Assembly: GCF_014649035.1 (NCBI RefSeq)
Contig: NZ_BMSG01000021.1
Span: 58,065 to 122,064 of the forward strand
Source of the DNA: Streptomyces sindenensis
GTDB lineage: Bacteria > Actinomycetota > Actinomycetes > Streptomycetales > Streptomycetaceae
DNA: 64,000 bases
Direction of reading: 5' to 3'
Part shown: positions 7,962 through 18,799 of the stretch, piece by piece
Numbering within the stretch: the stretch's first letter is position 1
How the letters are laid out: every line of letters begins with the position of its first letter
Position numbers and translations under genes: made by a program
The notes under the pieces: model-generated
The model's database searches: none
Seen by the model: the letters and a program-made list of their open reading frames with translations, nothing else
Told to the model about the DNA's origin: nothing

Positions 7962-9637
7962 CGCTGCTCTCCCGTCGCCGGACGCGAGGGGTGGCGCGGA
8001 CCGTCCAGGGAACCCGCGGCGGGCTCCGCCAGCGCCTCCGGCAGCACGACCGTGAACACCGCGCCGCCGCCGTCCGCCCCGGACACCGTCACACTGCCTC
8101 CCTGACGCTCCGCGAGCCTGCGTACGAGGGCGAGACCGAGGCCGCGCTTGCCGTGCGCGGGGACGTCCTTGGTGGACCAGCCCTCGGTGAAGATCGACGC
8201 GTGCTGGTCCTGCGGGACGCCGGGGCCGCTGTCGCACACGTTCAGGACCACCGTACGGCCCTCGGTCCGCAGGCCGACCTCGATCCGCGCCCCGTCCGAT
8301 CCGGCCGCCGCGTCCGTGGCGTTGTCGACGAGGTTGCCCACCACCGTCACCAGGCCCCGGGGATCGACCACCCGGTCCGGCAGCAGCGTGCCCGGAGCCA
8401 GCCGCAACGAGACACCGCGCTCGGCGGCGACCGTCGTCTTGCCGACGAGGAGGGCGGCCAGCAGCGGATCCTGGACCTTCTCCGTGACCTGCTCGGCCGT
8501 CGCCCGGTGCACGCCGACCACCTCGGTGACGAACTCCATCGCGTCCTCGTGCATCTCCAGCTCCAGCAGCCCCAGCAGGGTGTGCAGCCGGTTCGCGTGC
8601 TCGTGGTCCTGGGCGCGCAGGGCGTCGATCAGCCCCGTGGTGGAGTCGAGTTCGCGGCCCAGGTGCTCCAGCTCGGTCCGGTCGCGCAGGGTCACCACGG
8701 CTCCGCCGTCGTCCGTGGGCATCCGGTTGGCCAGCAGCACCCGGCTGCCCCGTACCGCCAGCAGATCGTCGCCGACCACCCGCCCCGCCAGCACGTCCGT
8801 GGTCCTCCCGTCGCCCAGCACCTCTTCCAGCGGGCGGCCCGCCGCCTCCGGGCCCAGCCCCAGCAGCCGCTGCGCCTCGTCGTTCAGCAGCCGGACGCGG
8901 CCCGCCCCGTCGAGGGCCACGACCCCTTCGCGGATGCCGTGCAGCATGGCCTCGCGTTCGGTCAGCAGCGCGGAGATATCGGAGAAGGCCAGGTCATGGG
9001 TCTGCCGCTGCAAGCGCCGGGAGATCAGATACGCGGCGAGCGCCCCGACGGCCAGGGCCCCGCCCGCGTACGCCAACAGCCCCGGGATCGCCGCGAGGAG
9101 CCGGGCGCGGACGCTGTCGTACGCGATACCCACCGACACCGCGCCGATCACCTCGCCGGACGGGCCGAACAACGGCACCTTGCCCCGGGCCGAGCGGCCG
9201 AGGGTGCCGCTGTCGATCTCCATCACCTCACGCCCGCGCAGCGCCTGCCCGGGGTCGGTGGAGACGACCGCGCCGATCCGGTGGGTGTCGGGATGCGACC
9301 AGCGCACCCCGCGCTGGTTCATGACGACGACGTACTTCGCGCCGGTCGCCCGCCTGACCCGCTCGGCGGCCGACTGGACCGGGCCCCCGTCCGACGGGTC
9401 CGTGCTGCTCAGATTCTCCACGATGTCCGGGTCGGCGGCGGTGGACTGGGCGATGGCCAGGGCGCGGCGCATCGCCTGGTCGTCCAGCTGCTCGCTGAGC
9501 GGGGCCAGGAAGAGGCCGGTGACCAGGATCGTCACACCGGTGATGATGGCCAGCTGCATCAGCAGGACCTGGGAGAAGACCCGCTGGGGCCAGCCGAACC
9601 GGCGCGGTCCCCGGCCGGGGGTCGGTGGGGCGTTCAT
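7958..9637 (-). CDS. Sensor histidine kinase, CitA/DcuS type
   Basis: 559 residues from the ATG at 9637; an upstream GTG at 9700 would add 21 residues and cannot be excluded. Order: N-terminal membrane helix (VLLMQLAIITGVTILVTGLFL), extracytoplasmic PAS-like sensor domain (about 50-180, with GAKYVVVMNQRGVRWSHPDTHRIG typical of the CitA/DcuS ligand fold), second membrane helix, cytoplasmic PAS, then the kinase core. The phosphorylated His sits in QDHEHANRLHTLLGLLEL. ATP-binding boxes: NLVDNATDAA, DSGPGV, GLGLALVRRLAERQGG. The family senses carboxylates such as citrate or malate outside the membrane. The ligand here is unknown. Confidence 0.9.
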   Translation of the reverse strand: MNAPPTPGRGPRRFGWPQRVFSQVLLMQLAIITGVTILVTGLFLAPLSEQLDDQAMRRALAIAQSTAADPDIVENLSSTDPSDGGPVQSAAERVRRATGAKYVVVMNQRGVRWSHPDTHRIGAVVSTDPGQALRGREVMEIDSGTLGRSARGKVPLFGPSGEVIGAVSVGIAYDSVRARLLAAIPGLLAYAGGALAVGALAAYLISRRLQRQTHDLAFSDISALLTEREAMLHGIREGVVALDGAGRVRLLNDEAQRLLGLGPEAAGRPLEEVLGDGRTTDVLAGRVVGDDLLAVRGSRVLLANRMPTDDGGAVVTLRDRTELEHLGRELDSTTGLIDALRAQDHEHANRLHTLLGLLELEMHEDAMEFVTEVVGVHRATAEQVTEKVQDPLLAALLVGKTTVAAERGVSLRLAPGTLLPDRVVDPRGLVTVVGNLVDNATDAAAGSDGARIEVGLRTEGRTVVLNVCDSGPGVPQDQHASIFTEGWSTKDVPAHGKRGLGLALVRRLAERQGGSVTVSGADGGGAVFTVVLPEALAEPAAGSLDGPRHPSRPATGEQR

Positions 9638-9815
9638 CGTAGAGACGGTAAGGGCCGGGCGGCCGGGGCGGAAATCTTGTCGCGCGGAGCCCTGGAACAC
9701 AGGCGTCCGCTCCGTGTACCTCTCACCTCCCTCATGCCTCCCTCTTGCTTACGGCCGCCGCGTCTGTGAGCGTTTCAGCGCTGCCCCCGCGAGTGTTCCG
9801 AGGGAGTTCACCATC

Positions 9816-9852
9816 AACGCAATCTGCTTGCGTTTCTTGCGCTAATCTTGCG
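9816..9852. promoter_or_regulatory. Putative LacI-family operator upstream of its own gene
   Basis: AACGCAA (9816-9822) and TTGCGTT (9828-9834) form a perfect 7-bp inverted repeat with 5-bp spacing. CTTGCG recurs at 9827, 9836 and 9847, running up to four bases before the ATG at 9856. Position over the start of a LacI gene suggests autoregulation. Confidence 0.5.
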
Positions 9853-9855
9853 TTC

Positions 9856-10875
9856 ATGACGCGACGACTTGCTCAAGTGGCCCAGAAAGTGGGAGTCAGC
9901 GAGGCGACGGTCAGCCGGGTGCTGAACGGCAAGCCGGGCGTCTCCGACGCCACCCGGCAGGCCGTCCTCTCCGCGCTGGACGTCCTCGGCTACGAACGCC
10001 CGACCCAGCTGCGCGGCGAGCGCGCGCGGCTGGTCGGGCTCGTCCTGCCCGAGCTCCAGAACCCGATCTTCCCGGCCTTCGCCGAAGTGGTCGGCGGCGC
10101 GCTCGCCCAGCAGGGGCTGACCCCGGTGCTCTGCACCCAGACCAAGGGCGGCGTCTCCGAGGCCGACTACGTCGAGCTGCTCCTCCAGCAGCAGGTCTCC
10201 GGCGTGGTCTTCGCGGGTGGCCTCTACCACCAGGCGGATGCCCCGCACGACCACTACAAGGTGCTCGCCGACCGCAAGATCCCCGTCGTTCTGATCAACG
10301 CGGCCATCGAGCACCTCGGCTTCCCCGGCGTCTCCTGCGACGACTCCGTCGCCGTCGAGCAGGCCTGGCGTCACCTCGTCTCGCTCGGCCACGAGCGCAT
10401 CGGACTCGTGCTCGGGCCGTCCGACCACGTGCCCTCGCAGCGCAAGCTCGCCGCCGCCCGGGTGCTCGCCGAGGAGACCGGTACGAGCATCCCCGACGAG
10501 TGGGTGGCCCGGGCCATGTTCTCGCTGGAGGGCGGGCAGGCCGCCGCGACGCGGCTGCTGGAGCGGGGCGTCACGGGCATCATCTGCGCCAGCGACCCGC
10601 TCGCGCTGGGCGCCGTGCGTGCCGTTCGCCGCCGGGGGCTCTCGGTGCCCGGCGACGTGTCCGTCGTCGGCTACGACGACTCGGCCTTCATGAACTGCAC
10701 CGAGCCGCCCCTGACCACCGTCCGCCAGCCCATCGAGGCCATGGGGCGCGCGGCCGTGGAGCTGCTCTCGGTGCAGATCGGCGGGCGGGCCGTGCCCTCG
10801 GACGAGCTGCTCTTCGAGCCCGAGCTGGTGGTGCGCGGATCCACCGCGCAGCCGCCGCGCGAGAATTCCCTGTGA
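9856..10875 (+). CDS. LacI-family transcriptional regulator
   Basis: 339 residues from the ATG at 9856. The N-terminal helix-turn-helix is clear (RLAQVAQKVGVSEATVSRVLNG, then VLGYERP hinge), followed by a periplasmic-binding-protein-like effector domain (GLVLPELQNPIFPAFAEVV, GIICASDPLALGAVRAVRR, DVSVVGYDDSAF). Proteins of this family repress sugar uptake or catabolic genes and dissociate on sugar binding. No sugar transport gene is adjacent, so the target may be remote or the gene itself. No good Shine-Dalgarno is present; overlapping CTTGCG repeats occupy the leader instead. Confidence 0.9.
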   Translation: MTRRLAQVAQKVGVSEATVSRVLNGKPGVSDATRQAVLSALDVLGYERPTQLRGERARLVGLVLPELQNPIFPAFAEVVGGALAQQGLTPVLCTQTKGGVSEADYVELLLQQQVSGVVFAGGLYHQADAPHDHYKVLADRKIPVVLINAAIEHLGFPGVSCDDSVAVEQAWRHLVSLGHERIGLVLGPSDHVPSQRKLAAARVLAEETGTSIPDEWVARAMFSLEGGQAAATRLLERGVTGIICASDPLALGAVRAVRRRGLSVPGDVSVVGYDDSAFMNCTEPPLTTVRQPIEAMGRAAVELLSVQIGGRAVPSDELLFEPELVVRGSTAQPPRENSL

Positions 10876-10898
10876 TCCGTAGCTAATTTGCGCTCCCG

Positions 10899-10933
10899 AG
10901 GGCCCTTGGTCCGGACCTGCGGCCCGGGGCCCT
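10899..10933. terminator. Hairpin between convergent lacI and citrate synthase-like genes
   Basis: Arms AGGGCCC (10899-10905) and GGGCCCT (10927-10933) lie between two convergent stop codons. It is short with a 21-nt loop, so a modest terminator for either strand. Confidence 0.5.
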
Positions 10934-10935
10934 GG

Positions 10936-12183
10936 TCAGGGGAGCGGCTGGGGCGGCCGGGGGCCGGTGTACTGCCCGCTCGGCCGGATGCGGAGCGGGC
11001 GCTCCCCGTACTCCTCCAGCGCGTGGGCGATCCAGCCCGCCGTGCGGGACACCGCGAACACGGTCTCGCCCGCGTCCGCCGCCATGCCCTGGGAGACCGA
11101 CAGGACCGCCAGCGCCAGGTCGATGTTGGCGTGCAGCGGAGTGTGCCGCGCCGTCGTGGCCACCACCTCACGGGCCGCCGCCAGCGCCCCGGCCGCCTGC
11201 GGCACCTCCGCCAGCAGGTCGAACAGGACGGCCGCCCGGGGGTCCTCGCCCCGGTACAGCCGGTGGCCCAGGCCCGGCACCCGCCGCCCGGTCCGCAGAT
11301 GGTCGGCGACCACGGGGACCGCGCTGCCCCGGTCCAGCGCTTCCCGGAGCAGCCGGTGCGCCAGGCCGCTCGCCGCACCGTGCAGCGGCCCCTCCAGCAC
11401 GCCGAGGCCCGCCGAGACCACGGCGTACGGATGGGCCCGCGCGGAGGCGGCGACCCGGGCGGCCAGGGTGGAGGCCGCCAGGTCGTGGTCGATCAGCAGC
11501 GCCAGGGCCGCGTCCAGCACGGCGAGGGACGGTGCGTCGGCCGGCTCCGCCGTGAGCCGTGACCACAGGTCCGCCGCCAGCCGACCCCCTTCGGCCGCCG
11601 GACCGCCCAGCACCGGCAACGCGCCGACCAGCGTCGGGATGAGGCCGCGCGCACTGTTCAGCACCGCCTCCGGCGCCAGGTCGAACCGCAGCGGATCGGT
11701 GGCCGCGGCAGCCGTCACCGCCACCCGCAGCCGGTCCGTCGACCCGCTGTGCGCGGGCAGCGCCTCGACCGCCCTGCGGGCCGCCGCGAGGGTCCCGGCG
11801 GGTGCGGCGAAGCGGGCGCCCGGCCGCGGCTCACCCGTCCACAGCCACTCGGCGACCTCCTCGTAGCCGTAGTGCCGGGCCAGTTCCGTCGCGTCGACCC
11901 CGCGGAAGTAGCAGCGGTCGTCCTCGATGAGCGTGATGCCCGTCCGGAAGGCCAGGTCGCCACTGGCCGGGGACGGGTCCCGGCGCCCCGAACGCCGCGC
12001 CAGCGCCCGGACCTCCTCGGCGTCGAACGTGCTGCCCCGGCCCCCGGCGGCCCGCACGCTGCTCAGCTGGCCCCGGCTGACGTAGGCGTACACCGTCTCC
12101 GGCTTCACGCCCAGCAGCTCGGCCGCCTGCCGGGTGGTGAGCCGGGGTGCGTCGTGCCGCTCGTGCCCTGGTTGATCCGTCAT
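10936..12183 (-). CDS. Citrate synthase-family protein with N-terminal helix-turn-helix domain
   Basis: 415 residues from the ATG at 12183. Residues 14-65 form a MerR/excisionase-like winged helix (LTTRQAAELLGVKPETVYAYV, then ARRSGRR); the rest is a complete citrate synthase fold. The catalytic set is present: His268 (GPLHGA), His307 (GLGHRLY), Asp355 (NIDLAL), plus His233 and the C-terminal GWIAHALEEY. A DNA-binding domain on a metabolic enzyme suggests either an enzyme that reports substrate levels to DNA or a regulator that reuses the fold. It is transcribed divergently from a second citrate synthase gene across an AT-rich inverted-repeat cluster, so autoregulation and control of the partner are likely. 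Enzymatic activity is not shown by sequence alone. Confidence 0.85.
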   Translation of the reverse strand: MTDQPGHERHDAPRLTTRQAAELLGVKPETVYAYVSRGQLSSVRAAGGRGSTFDAEEVRALARRSGRRDPSPASGDLAFRTGITLIEDDRCYFRGVDATELARHYGYEEVAEWLWTGEPRPGARFAAPAGTLAAARRAVEALPAHSGSTDRLRVAVTAAAATDPLRFDLAPEAVLNSARGLIPTLVGALPVLGGPAAEGGRLAADLWSRLTAEPADAPSLAVLDAALALLIDHDLAASTLAARVAASARAHPYAVVSAGLGVLEGPLHGAASGLAHRLLREALDRGSAVPVVADHLRTGRRVPGLGHRLYRGEDPRAAVLFDLLAEVPQAAGALAAAREVVATTARHTPLHANIDLALAVLSVSQGMAADAGETVFAVSRTAGWIAHALEEYGERPLRIRPSGQYTGPRPPQPLP

Positions 12184-12211
12184 GGAAACCACCGTATCCA
12201 CTCCGCTCATG

Positions 12212-12271
12212 CATTGATTCAATCAACATTGACAGATCTTCCGTCAAGCATGGACAGTCGAATCAATGTTG
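12212..12271. promoter_or_regulatory. Inverted-repeat operator cluster between divergent citrate synthase genes
   Basis: Unusually AT-rich for this genome. Elements: TTGATT-C-AATCAA palindrome (12214-12226); CATTGATTC (12212-12220) paired with GAATCAATG (12260-12268); CAACATTGA (12224-12232) paired with TCAATGTTG (12263-12271). A TTGACA -35-like hexamer at 12229-12234 points to the rightward gene and is flanked by these sites. Confidence 0.65.
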
Positions 12272-12296
12272 CATGCACGAAGGAGAGAGAGCAGCC

Positions 12297-13451
12297 ATGA
12301 CCAGCACACCTGTCGCCCCCGCCGCCCCCCGTGGCCTCGCCGGTGTCGTCGTCACCGACACCGCCCTCGGTGACGTCCGTGGCCGCGAAGGCTTCTACCA
12401 CTACCGCCAGTACTCGGCGATCGAGCTGGCGCGGACCCGCGGCTTCGAGGACGTGTGGTACCTGATGTTCCACGGGGAGCTGCCCGACCGGACCGCGGCC
12501 GCCGACTTCGCGGCCCGTACGGCGAGCCTGCGCACGCTCCCCGCCGATGTGACCGAGGCCCTGCCCGCCATCGCCCGCGCGAGCGCCGTCTCGGGCCCCC
12601 TCGCCGGGCTCCGCACCGCGCTCTCCCTGCTCGGCGCCTCGGCCGGCTTCCGCCCGGTGTACGACATCGGCGCCGGGCGCCGACGCGAGGACGCGCTCGC
12701 CGTCAGCGCGGCCGTGCCCACGATCCTGACCGCCCTCCACCGCCTCGGCCAGGGGCTGGAGCCGGTCGCACCCCGCGCGGACCTGCCGCACGCCGCGAAC
12801 TACCTGTACATGCTGACCGGTTCGGAGCCCCGGCCCGAGCAGGTACGGGCGATCGAGCAGTACCTCGTCTCGACCGTCGACCACGGCTTCAACGCCTCCA
12901 CCTTCACCGCCCGCGTCGTCGCCTCCACCGGAGCCGACCTGGCAGCCTGCCTGGTGGCGGCGGTCGGCGCGCTCTCCGGGCCGCTGCACGGCGGAGCGCC
13001 CAGCCGGGCCCTGGACACCCTGGACGCCATCGGCACCCCCGACCGGATCGACGGCTGGATCCGCGAACAGGTCCTCTCCGGCCGCCGCATCATGGGCTTC
13101 GGCCACCCCGTCTACCGCACCGAGGACCCGCGCTCCCGGATGCTCAAGTCGATCGCCCAGGGCTTCGGCGGCCCGCTCGTCGACTTCGCCGTGGAGGTGG
13201 AGGCCCAGGTCGAGGCGATCCTCGCCGAACTCAAGCCGGGCCGGGAGCTGCACACCAACGTGGAGTTCTACGCCGGGGTGGTCATGGAGCTGTGCGGGCT
13301 GCCCCGCGCGATGTTCACCCCCACCTTCTGCGCGGCGCGGGTGATCGGCTGGAGCGCCAATATCCTGGAGCAGGCGGAGGACTCGAAGATCATCCGCCCG
13401 GCGGCCCGCTACGTCGGCGCACCCCCGCCGCAGCCGGTCCCGGCACCCTGA
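12297..13451 (+). CDS. Citrate synthase 2-type enzyme (citrate/2-methylcitrate synthase family)
   Basis: 384 residues, ATG at 12297 with AAGGAG and GA-rich leader. Citrate synthases condense acetyl-CoA (or propionyl-CoA) with oxaloacetate at the entry of the TCA or methylcitrate cycle. Conserved: His231 (SGPLHGGAP), His270 (MGFGHPVYRTEDPR) and C-terminal GWSANILEQ. The position of the catalytic Asp of E. coli GltA (NVDFYSG) is Glu323 here (NVEFYAG). I believe Glu recurs in this actinobacterial citA-type branch, but have not checked. It is divergent from the helix-turn-helix fusion gene and followed 24 bases later by a CobW gene. Confidence 0.9.
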   Translation: MTSTPVAPAAPRGLAGVVVTDTALGDVRGREGFYHYRQYSAIELARTRGFEDVWYLMFHGELPDRTAAADFAARTASLRTLPADVTEALPAIARASAVSGPLAGLRTALSLLGASAGFRPVYDIGAGRRREDALAVSAAVPTILTALHRLGQGLEPVAPRADLPHAANYLYMLTGSEPRPEQVRAIEQYLVSTVDHGFNASTFTARVVASTGADLAACLVAAVGALSGPLHGGAPSRALDTLDAIGTPDRIDGWIREQVLSGRRIMGFGHPVYRTEDPRSRMLKSIAQGFGGPLVDFAVEVEAQVEAILAELKPGRELHTNVEFYAGVVMELCGLPRAMFTPTFCAARVIGWSANILEQAEDSKIIRPAARYVGAPPPQPVPAP

Positions 13452-13474
13452 CGACGCCCCCAGGAAGGTTCCCG

Positions 13475-14620
13475 TTGACTCCGCCCCGTACCCCGCAGAT
13501 CCCGGTCGTCGTCCTGGCGGGCTTTCTCGGCTCCGGCAAGACCACGCTCCTGAACCATCTGCTCCGCAACCGGGCGGGCACCCGGATCGGCGTGATCGTC
13601 AACGACTTCGGGGCCATCGAGATCGACGCCATGACCGTCTCGGGCCAGGTCGGCTCCACGGTCTCGCTCGGCAACGGCTGCCTGTGCTGCGCCGTGGACG
13701 CGAGCGAACTCGACACCTTCCTGGAGACGCTGACCCGGCCGTCCGCGCGGCTGGACGTGATCGTCATCGAGGCGAGCGGACTGGCCGAACCCCAGGAACT
13801 CGTCCGCATGCTGCTGGCCAGCGACAACCCGCACATCCTGTACGGGGGCCTGGTCGAGGTCGTCGACGCGGCCGAGTTCGACGCCACCCGGCAGCGGCAC
13901 CCCGAGCTGGACCGCCATCTGGCCGTCGCCGACCTCGTCGTCCTGAACAAGACCGACCGGGTGGAGGAGGCCGAACGCGAGCGGCTGCGGGCGACGGTCT
14001 CGGAGCTGAGCGGCCCCGCCGCCGTGATCTCCGCAGAGCACGGCAGGATCGATCCCGAGCTGCTCTTCGACCCCGCGCTGCGGCCCGACGGCGCGGAGAC
14101 GGCGGGTCAGCTGAGCTTCGAGGACCTGCTGCACCAGGAGGAGTGCGACGAACACGAGGAGTGCGAGGGGCACGGACACGCCGACCACCTCCACGCGGCG
14201 TACAAGAGCGTCGACTTCACCGCCGACGTGCCGATGGACCCGCGCCGCTTCATGGCGTTCCTCGACTCCCGGCCCGAAGGGCTCTACCGGATCAAGGGGT
14301 TCGTCGACTTCGGCGCGGGGGACCGGGACAACACCTACGCGCTGCACGCGGTCGGCCGGTTCCTGCGCTTCGTCCCCCGGCCGTGGGCGCGCGGCGAACA
14401 GCGCCTCACCCAGCTCGTCATGATCGGCGCGGGCATCGACGCCGACGCGCTGACGGCCGGACTCGCCGCCTGCCGGGCGGAGCCGGAGACGCGGCCCGAC
14501 GCCTCCGACACCGAGCGCGCCATGTGGGGCGTGCTCCGCTACGTACCGGAGCCCGCCCGCGAGGGGGACGCGGAGGCCGGGGCGGAGGCCGGGATGCAGG
14601 AAGCAGCCGCGGAGGCGTAA
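13475..14620 (+). CDS. CobW/COG0523 family GTPase (metal chaperone type)
   Basis: 381 residues from a TTG start at 13475, chosen for AGGAAGG 6 nt upstream and because the fold begins at once. G domain: Walker A GFLGSGKTTLLNH (residues 16-28), the metal-binding GCLCC (CxCC) signature, IEASGLAEP and NKTD. A His/Glu/Asp/Cys-rich stretch follows (residues 214-234, EECDEHEECEGHGHADHLH), then the CobW C-terminal domain (YRIKGFVDF). COG0523 proteins deliver Zn, Co or Ni to client enzymes using GTP. The metal and client are not indicated by neighbours. Probably in one transcript with the citrate synthase. Confidence 0.88.
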   Translation: MTPPRTPQIPVVVLAGFLGSGKTTLLNHLLRNRAGTRIGVIVNDFGAIEIDAMTVSGQVGSTVSLGNGCLCCAVDASELDTFLETLTRPSARLDVIVIEASGLAEPQELVRMLLASDNPHILYGGLVEVVDAAEFDATRQRHPELDRHLAVADLVVLNKTDRVEEAERERLRATVSELSGPAAVISAEHGRIDPELLFDPALRPDGAETAGQLSFEDLLHQEECDEHEECEGHGHADHLHAAYKSVDFTADVPMDPRRFMAFLDSRPEGLYRIKGFVDFGAGDRDNTYALHAVGRFLRFVPRPWARGEQRLTQLVMIGAGIDADALTAGLAACRAEPETRPDASDTERAMWGVLRYVPEPAREGDAEAGAEAGMQEAAAEA

Positions 14621-14632
14621 AGCCTCGCGGCC
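14606..14632. terminator. Hairpin overlapping the CobW stop codon
   Basis: CCGCGGAGGC pairs with GCCTCGCGG (one bulged G) around the TAA stop, between CobW and the convergent parC end. Weak but well placed. Confidence 0.45.
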
Positions 14633-14653
14633 GCTCCTGACGGTGAGACTGCG

Positions 14654-17110
<2,457 letters not shown>

Positions 17111-17416
17111 CGCGGCTGCGACTCCTTCACGGATTCTGTTCGGGCGACCTGAGTTTGTTCGGGACAACACGAGCTGCTGACGCGGTCCATTGTGGACCGC
17201 CCCACTGACAACGCCGACCTCGACCCGTCCGAAGGCCTCTTCGGAGGACGGAAGGAAGCCGCCCGGGCGGTACCCCTTCGACGGTGTTCGCGACACCATC
17301 GACGGAAACATCCGCCGAACGGGAACTTCGCCAGGTGCCGGTGCGCTTGCTTAGAGTGGCAGGTCTGGCAGGGAGTACCGGTCAGGAAGTCCAGTATCGC
17401 GATCGAAGGGACGTAC
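17111..17416. promoter_or_regulatory. Divergent promoter region parC / M16 peptidase operon
   Basis: About 306 bases without a gene. GCGGTCCA (17182-17189) and TGGACCGC (17193-17200) form a perfect 8-bp inverted repeat with a 3-bp spacer, operator-like, 72 bases before parC. TAGAGT at 17352-17357 is a plausible -10 for the M16 genes, giving a leader of about 55 nt. Confidence 0.45.
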
Positions 17417-18799
17417 ATGCCCATGGGTCACACGGCCACCGCACAGGCCGGCTCCGGCGGCTTGACAGCAACCGAGCACCGCCTGGCCAACGGCCTGCGT
17501 GTGGTGCTCTCCGAGGACCATCTGACCCCGGTCGCCGCGGTCTGCCTCTGGTACGACGTCGGCTCGCGCCACGAGGTCAAGGGACGCACCGGCCTGGCTC
17601 ACCTCTTCGAGCACCTGATGTTCCAGGGCTCGGGCCAGGTCAAGGGGAACGGCCACTTCGAGCACGTCCAGGGGGCCGGCGGCTCGCTCAACGGAACGAC
17701 CAGCTTCGAGCGGACCAACTATTTCGAGACCATGCCCGCCCACCAGGTGGAGCTCGCGCTGTGGCTCGAAGCCGACCGGATGGGCTCCCTCCTCGTCGCG
17801 CTCGACGAGGAGTCCATGGAGAACCAGCGCGACGTCGTCAAGAACGAGCGCCGCCAGCGTTACGACAACGTGCCCTACGGCACCGCGTTCGAGAAGCTGA
17901 CCGCCCTCTCCTACCCCGAGGGCCACCCCTACCACCACACCCCGATCGGCTCCATGGCCGACCTGGACGCGGCAACGCTGGAGGACGCCCGCGCGTTCTT
18001 CCGCACGTACTACGCGCCCAACAACGCGGTGCTCTCGGTGGTCGGCGACATCGACCCCGAGCAGACCCTCGCCTGGATCGAGAAGTACTTCGGCTCCATC
18101 CCCTCCCACGACGGCAAGCAGCCGCCGCGCGACGGGACGCTGCCCGAGATCATCGGCGAGCAGCTGCGCGAGGTGGTCCACGAGGAGGTTCCGGCGCGCG
18201 CCCTGATGGCCGCCTACCGCCTCCCGCACGACGGCACCCGCGCCTGCGACGCCGCGGACCTGGCGCTGACCGTGCTGGGCGGCGGCGAGTCCTCCCGGCT
18301 GCACAACCGCCTGGTCCGCCGCGACCGTACGGCCGTGGCGGCGGGCTTCGGCCTGCTGCGGCTGGCCGGGGCGCCCTCGCTGGGCTGGCTGGACGTGAAG
18401 ACCTCCGGCGGTGTCGAGGTGGAGACGATCGAGGCCGCCGTCGACGAGGAGCTGGCCCGGTTCGCCGCCGAGGGGCCCACCCCGGAGGAAATGGAGCGGG
18501 CCCAGGCGCAGTTGGAGCGCGAGTGGCTCGACCGGCTCGGCACGGTCGCCGGCCGCGCCGACGAACTGTGCCGTTACGCCGTCCTGTTCGGTGACCCGCA
18601 GCTCGCCCTGACCGCGGTGAGCCGTGTCCTGGACGTCACCGCCGAGGAGGTGCGCGCGGCGGCCGAGGCGGCCCTGCGCCCCGACAACCGGGCGGTGCTC
18701 GTCTACGAGCCCATCGAGCCGGCCGGTGAGGCCGCCGAGGGCGAAGAGGGCGGGGACGGCACCGAGGGGACCGACGCGCACGAGGGGGCGGCCAAGTGA
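17417..18799 (+). CDS. M16 zinc metallopeptidase, catalytic subunit type
   Basis: 460 residues from the ATG at 17417 (GAAGGGA upstream; ATG at 17423 is an alternative). It has the inverted zinc motif HxxEH, here His62-Leu-Phe-Glu65-His66 (AHLFEHLMF), and the distal ligand Glu144 in NQRDVVKNE, 78 residues later as in the family. The fold is that of mitochondrial-processing-peptidase-like M16 proteases, which degrade or process peptides in a closed chamber. The C-terminal tail is Glu/Gly-rich and disordered. Its stop overlaps the next gene by four bases. No signal peptide, so probably cytoplasmic. Confidence 0.92.
   Translation: MPMGHTATAQAGSGGLTATEHRLANGLRVVLSEDHLTPVAAVCLWYDVGSRHEVKGRTGLAHLFEHLMFQGSGQVKGNGHFEHVQGAGGSLNGTTSFERTNYFETMPAHQVELALWLEADRMGSLLVALDEESMENQRDVVKNERRQRYDNVPYGTAFEKLTALSYPEGHPYHHTPIGSMADLDAATLEDARAFFRTYYAPNNAVLSVVGDIDPEQTLAWIEKYFGSIPSHDGKQPPRDGTLPEIIGEQLREVVHEEVPARALMAAYRLPHDGTRACDAADLALTVLGGGESSRLHNRLVRRDRTAVAAGFGLLRLAGAPSLGWLDVKTSGGVEVETIEAAVDEELARFAAEGPTPEEMERAQAQLEREWLDRLGTVAGRADELCRYAVLFGDPQLALTAVSRVLDVTAEEVRAAAEAALRPDNRAVLVYEPIEPAGEAAEGEEGGDGTEGTDAHEGAAK

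Noticed and set aside
10936..12183. MerR-family regulator as the sole function
   Set aside because: The citrate synthase fold is full length with the catalytic His and Asp residues, so a pure regulator name would hide the enzyme part.
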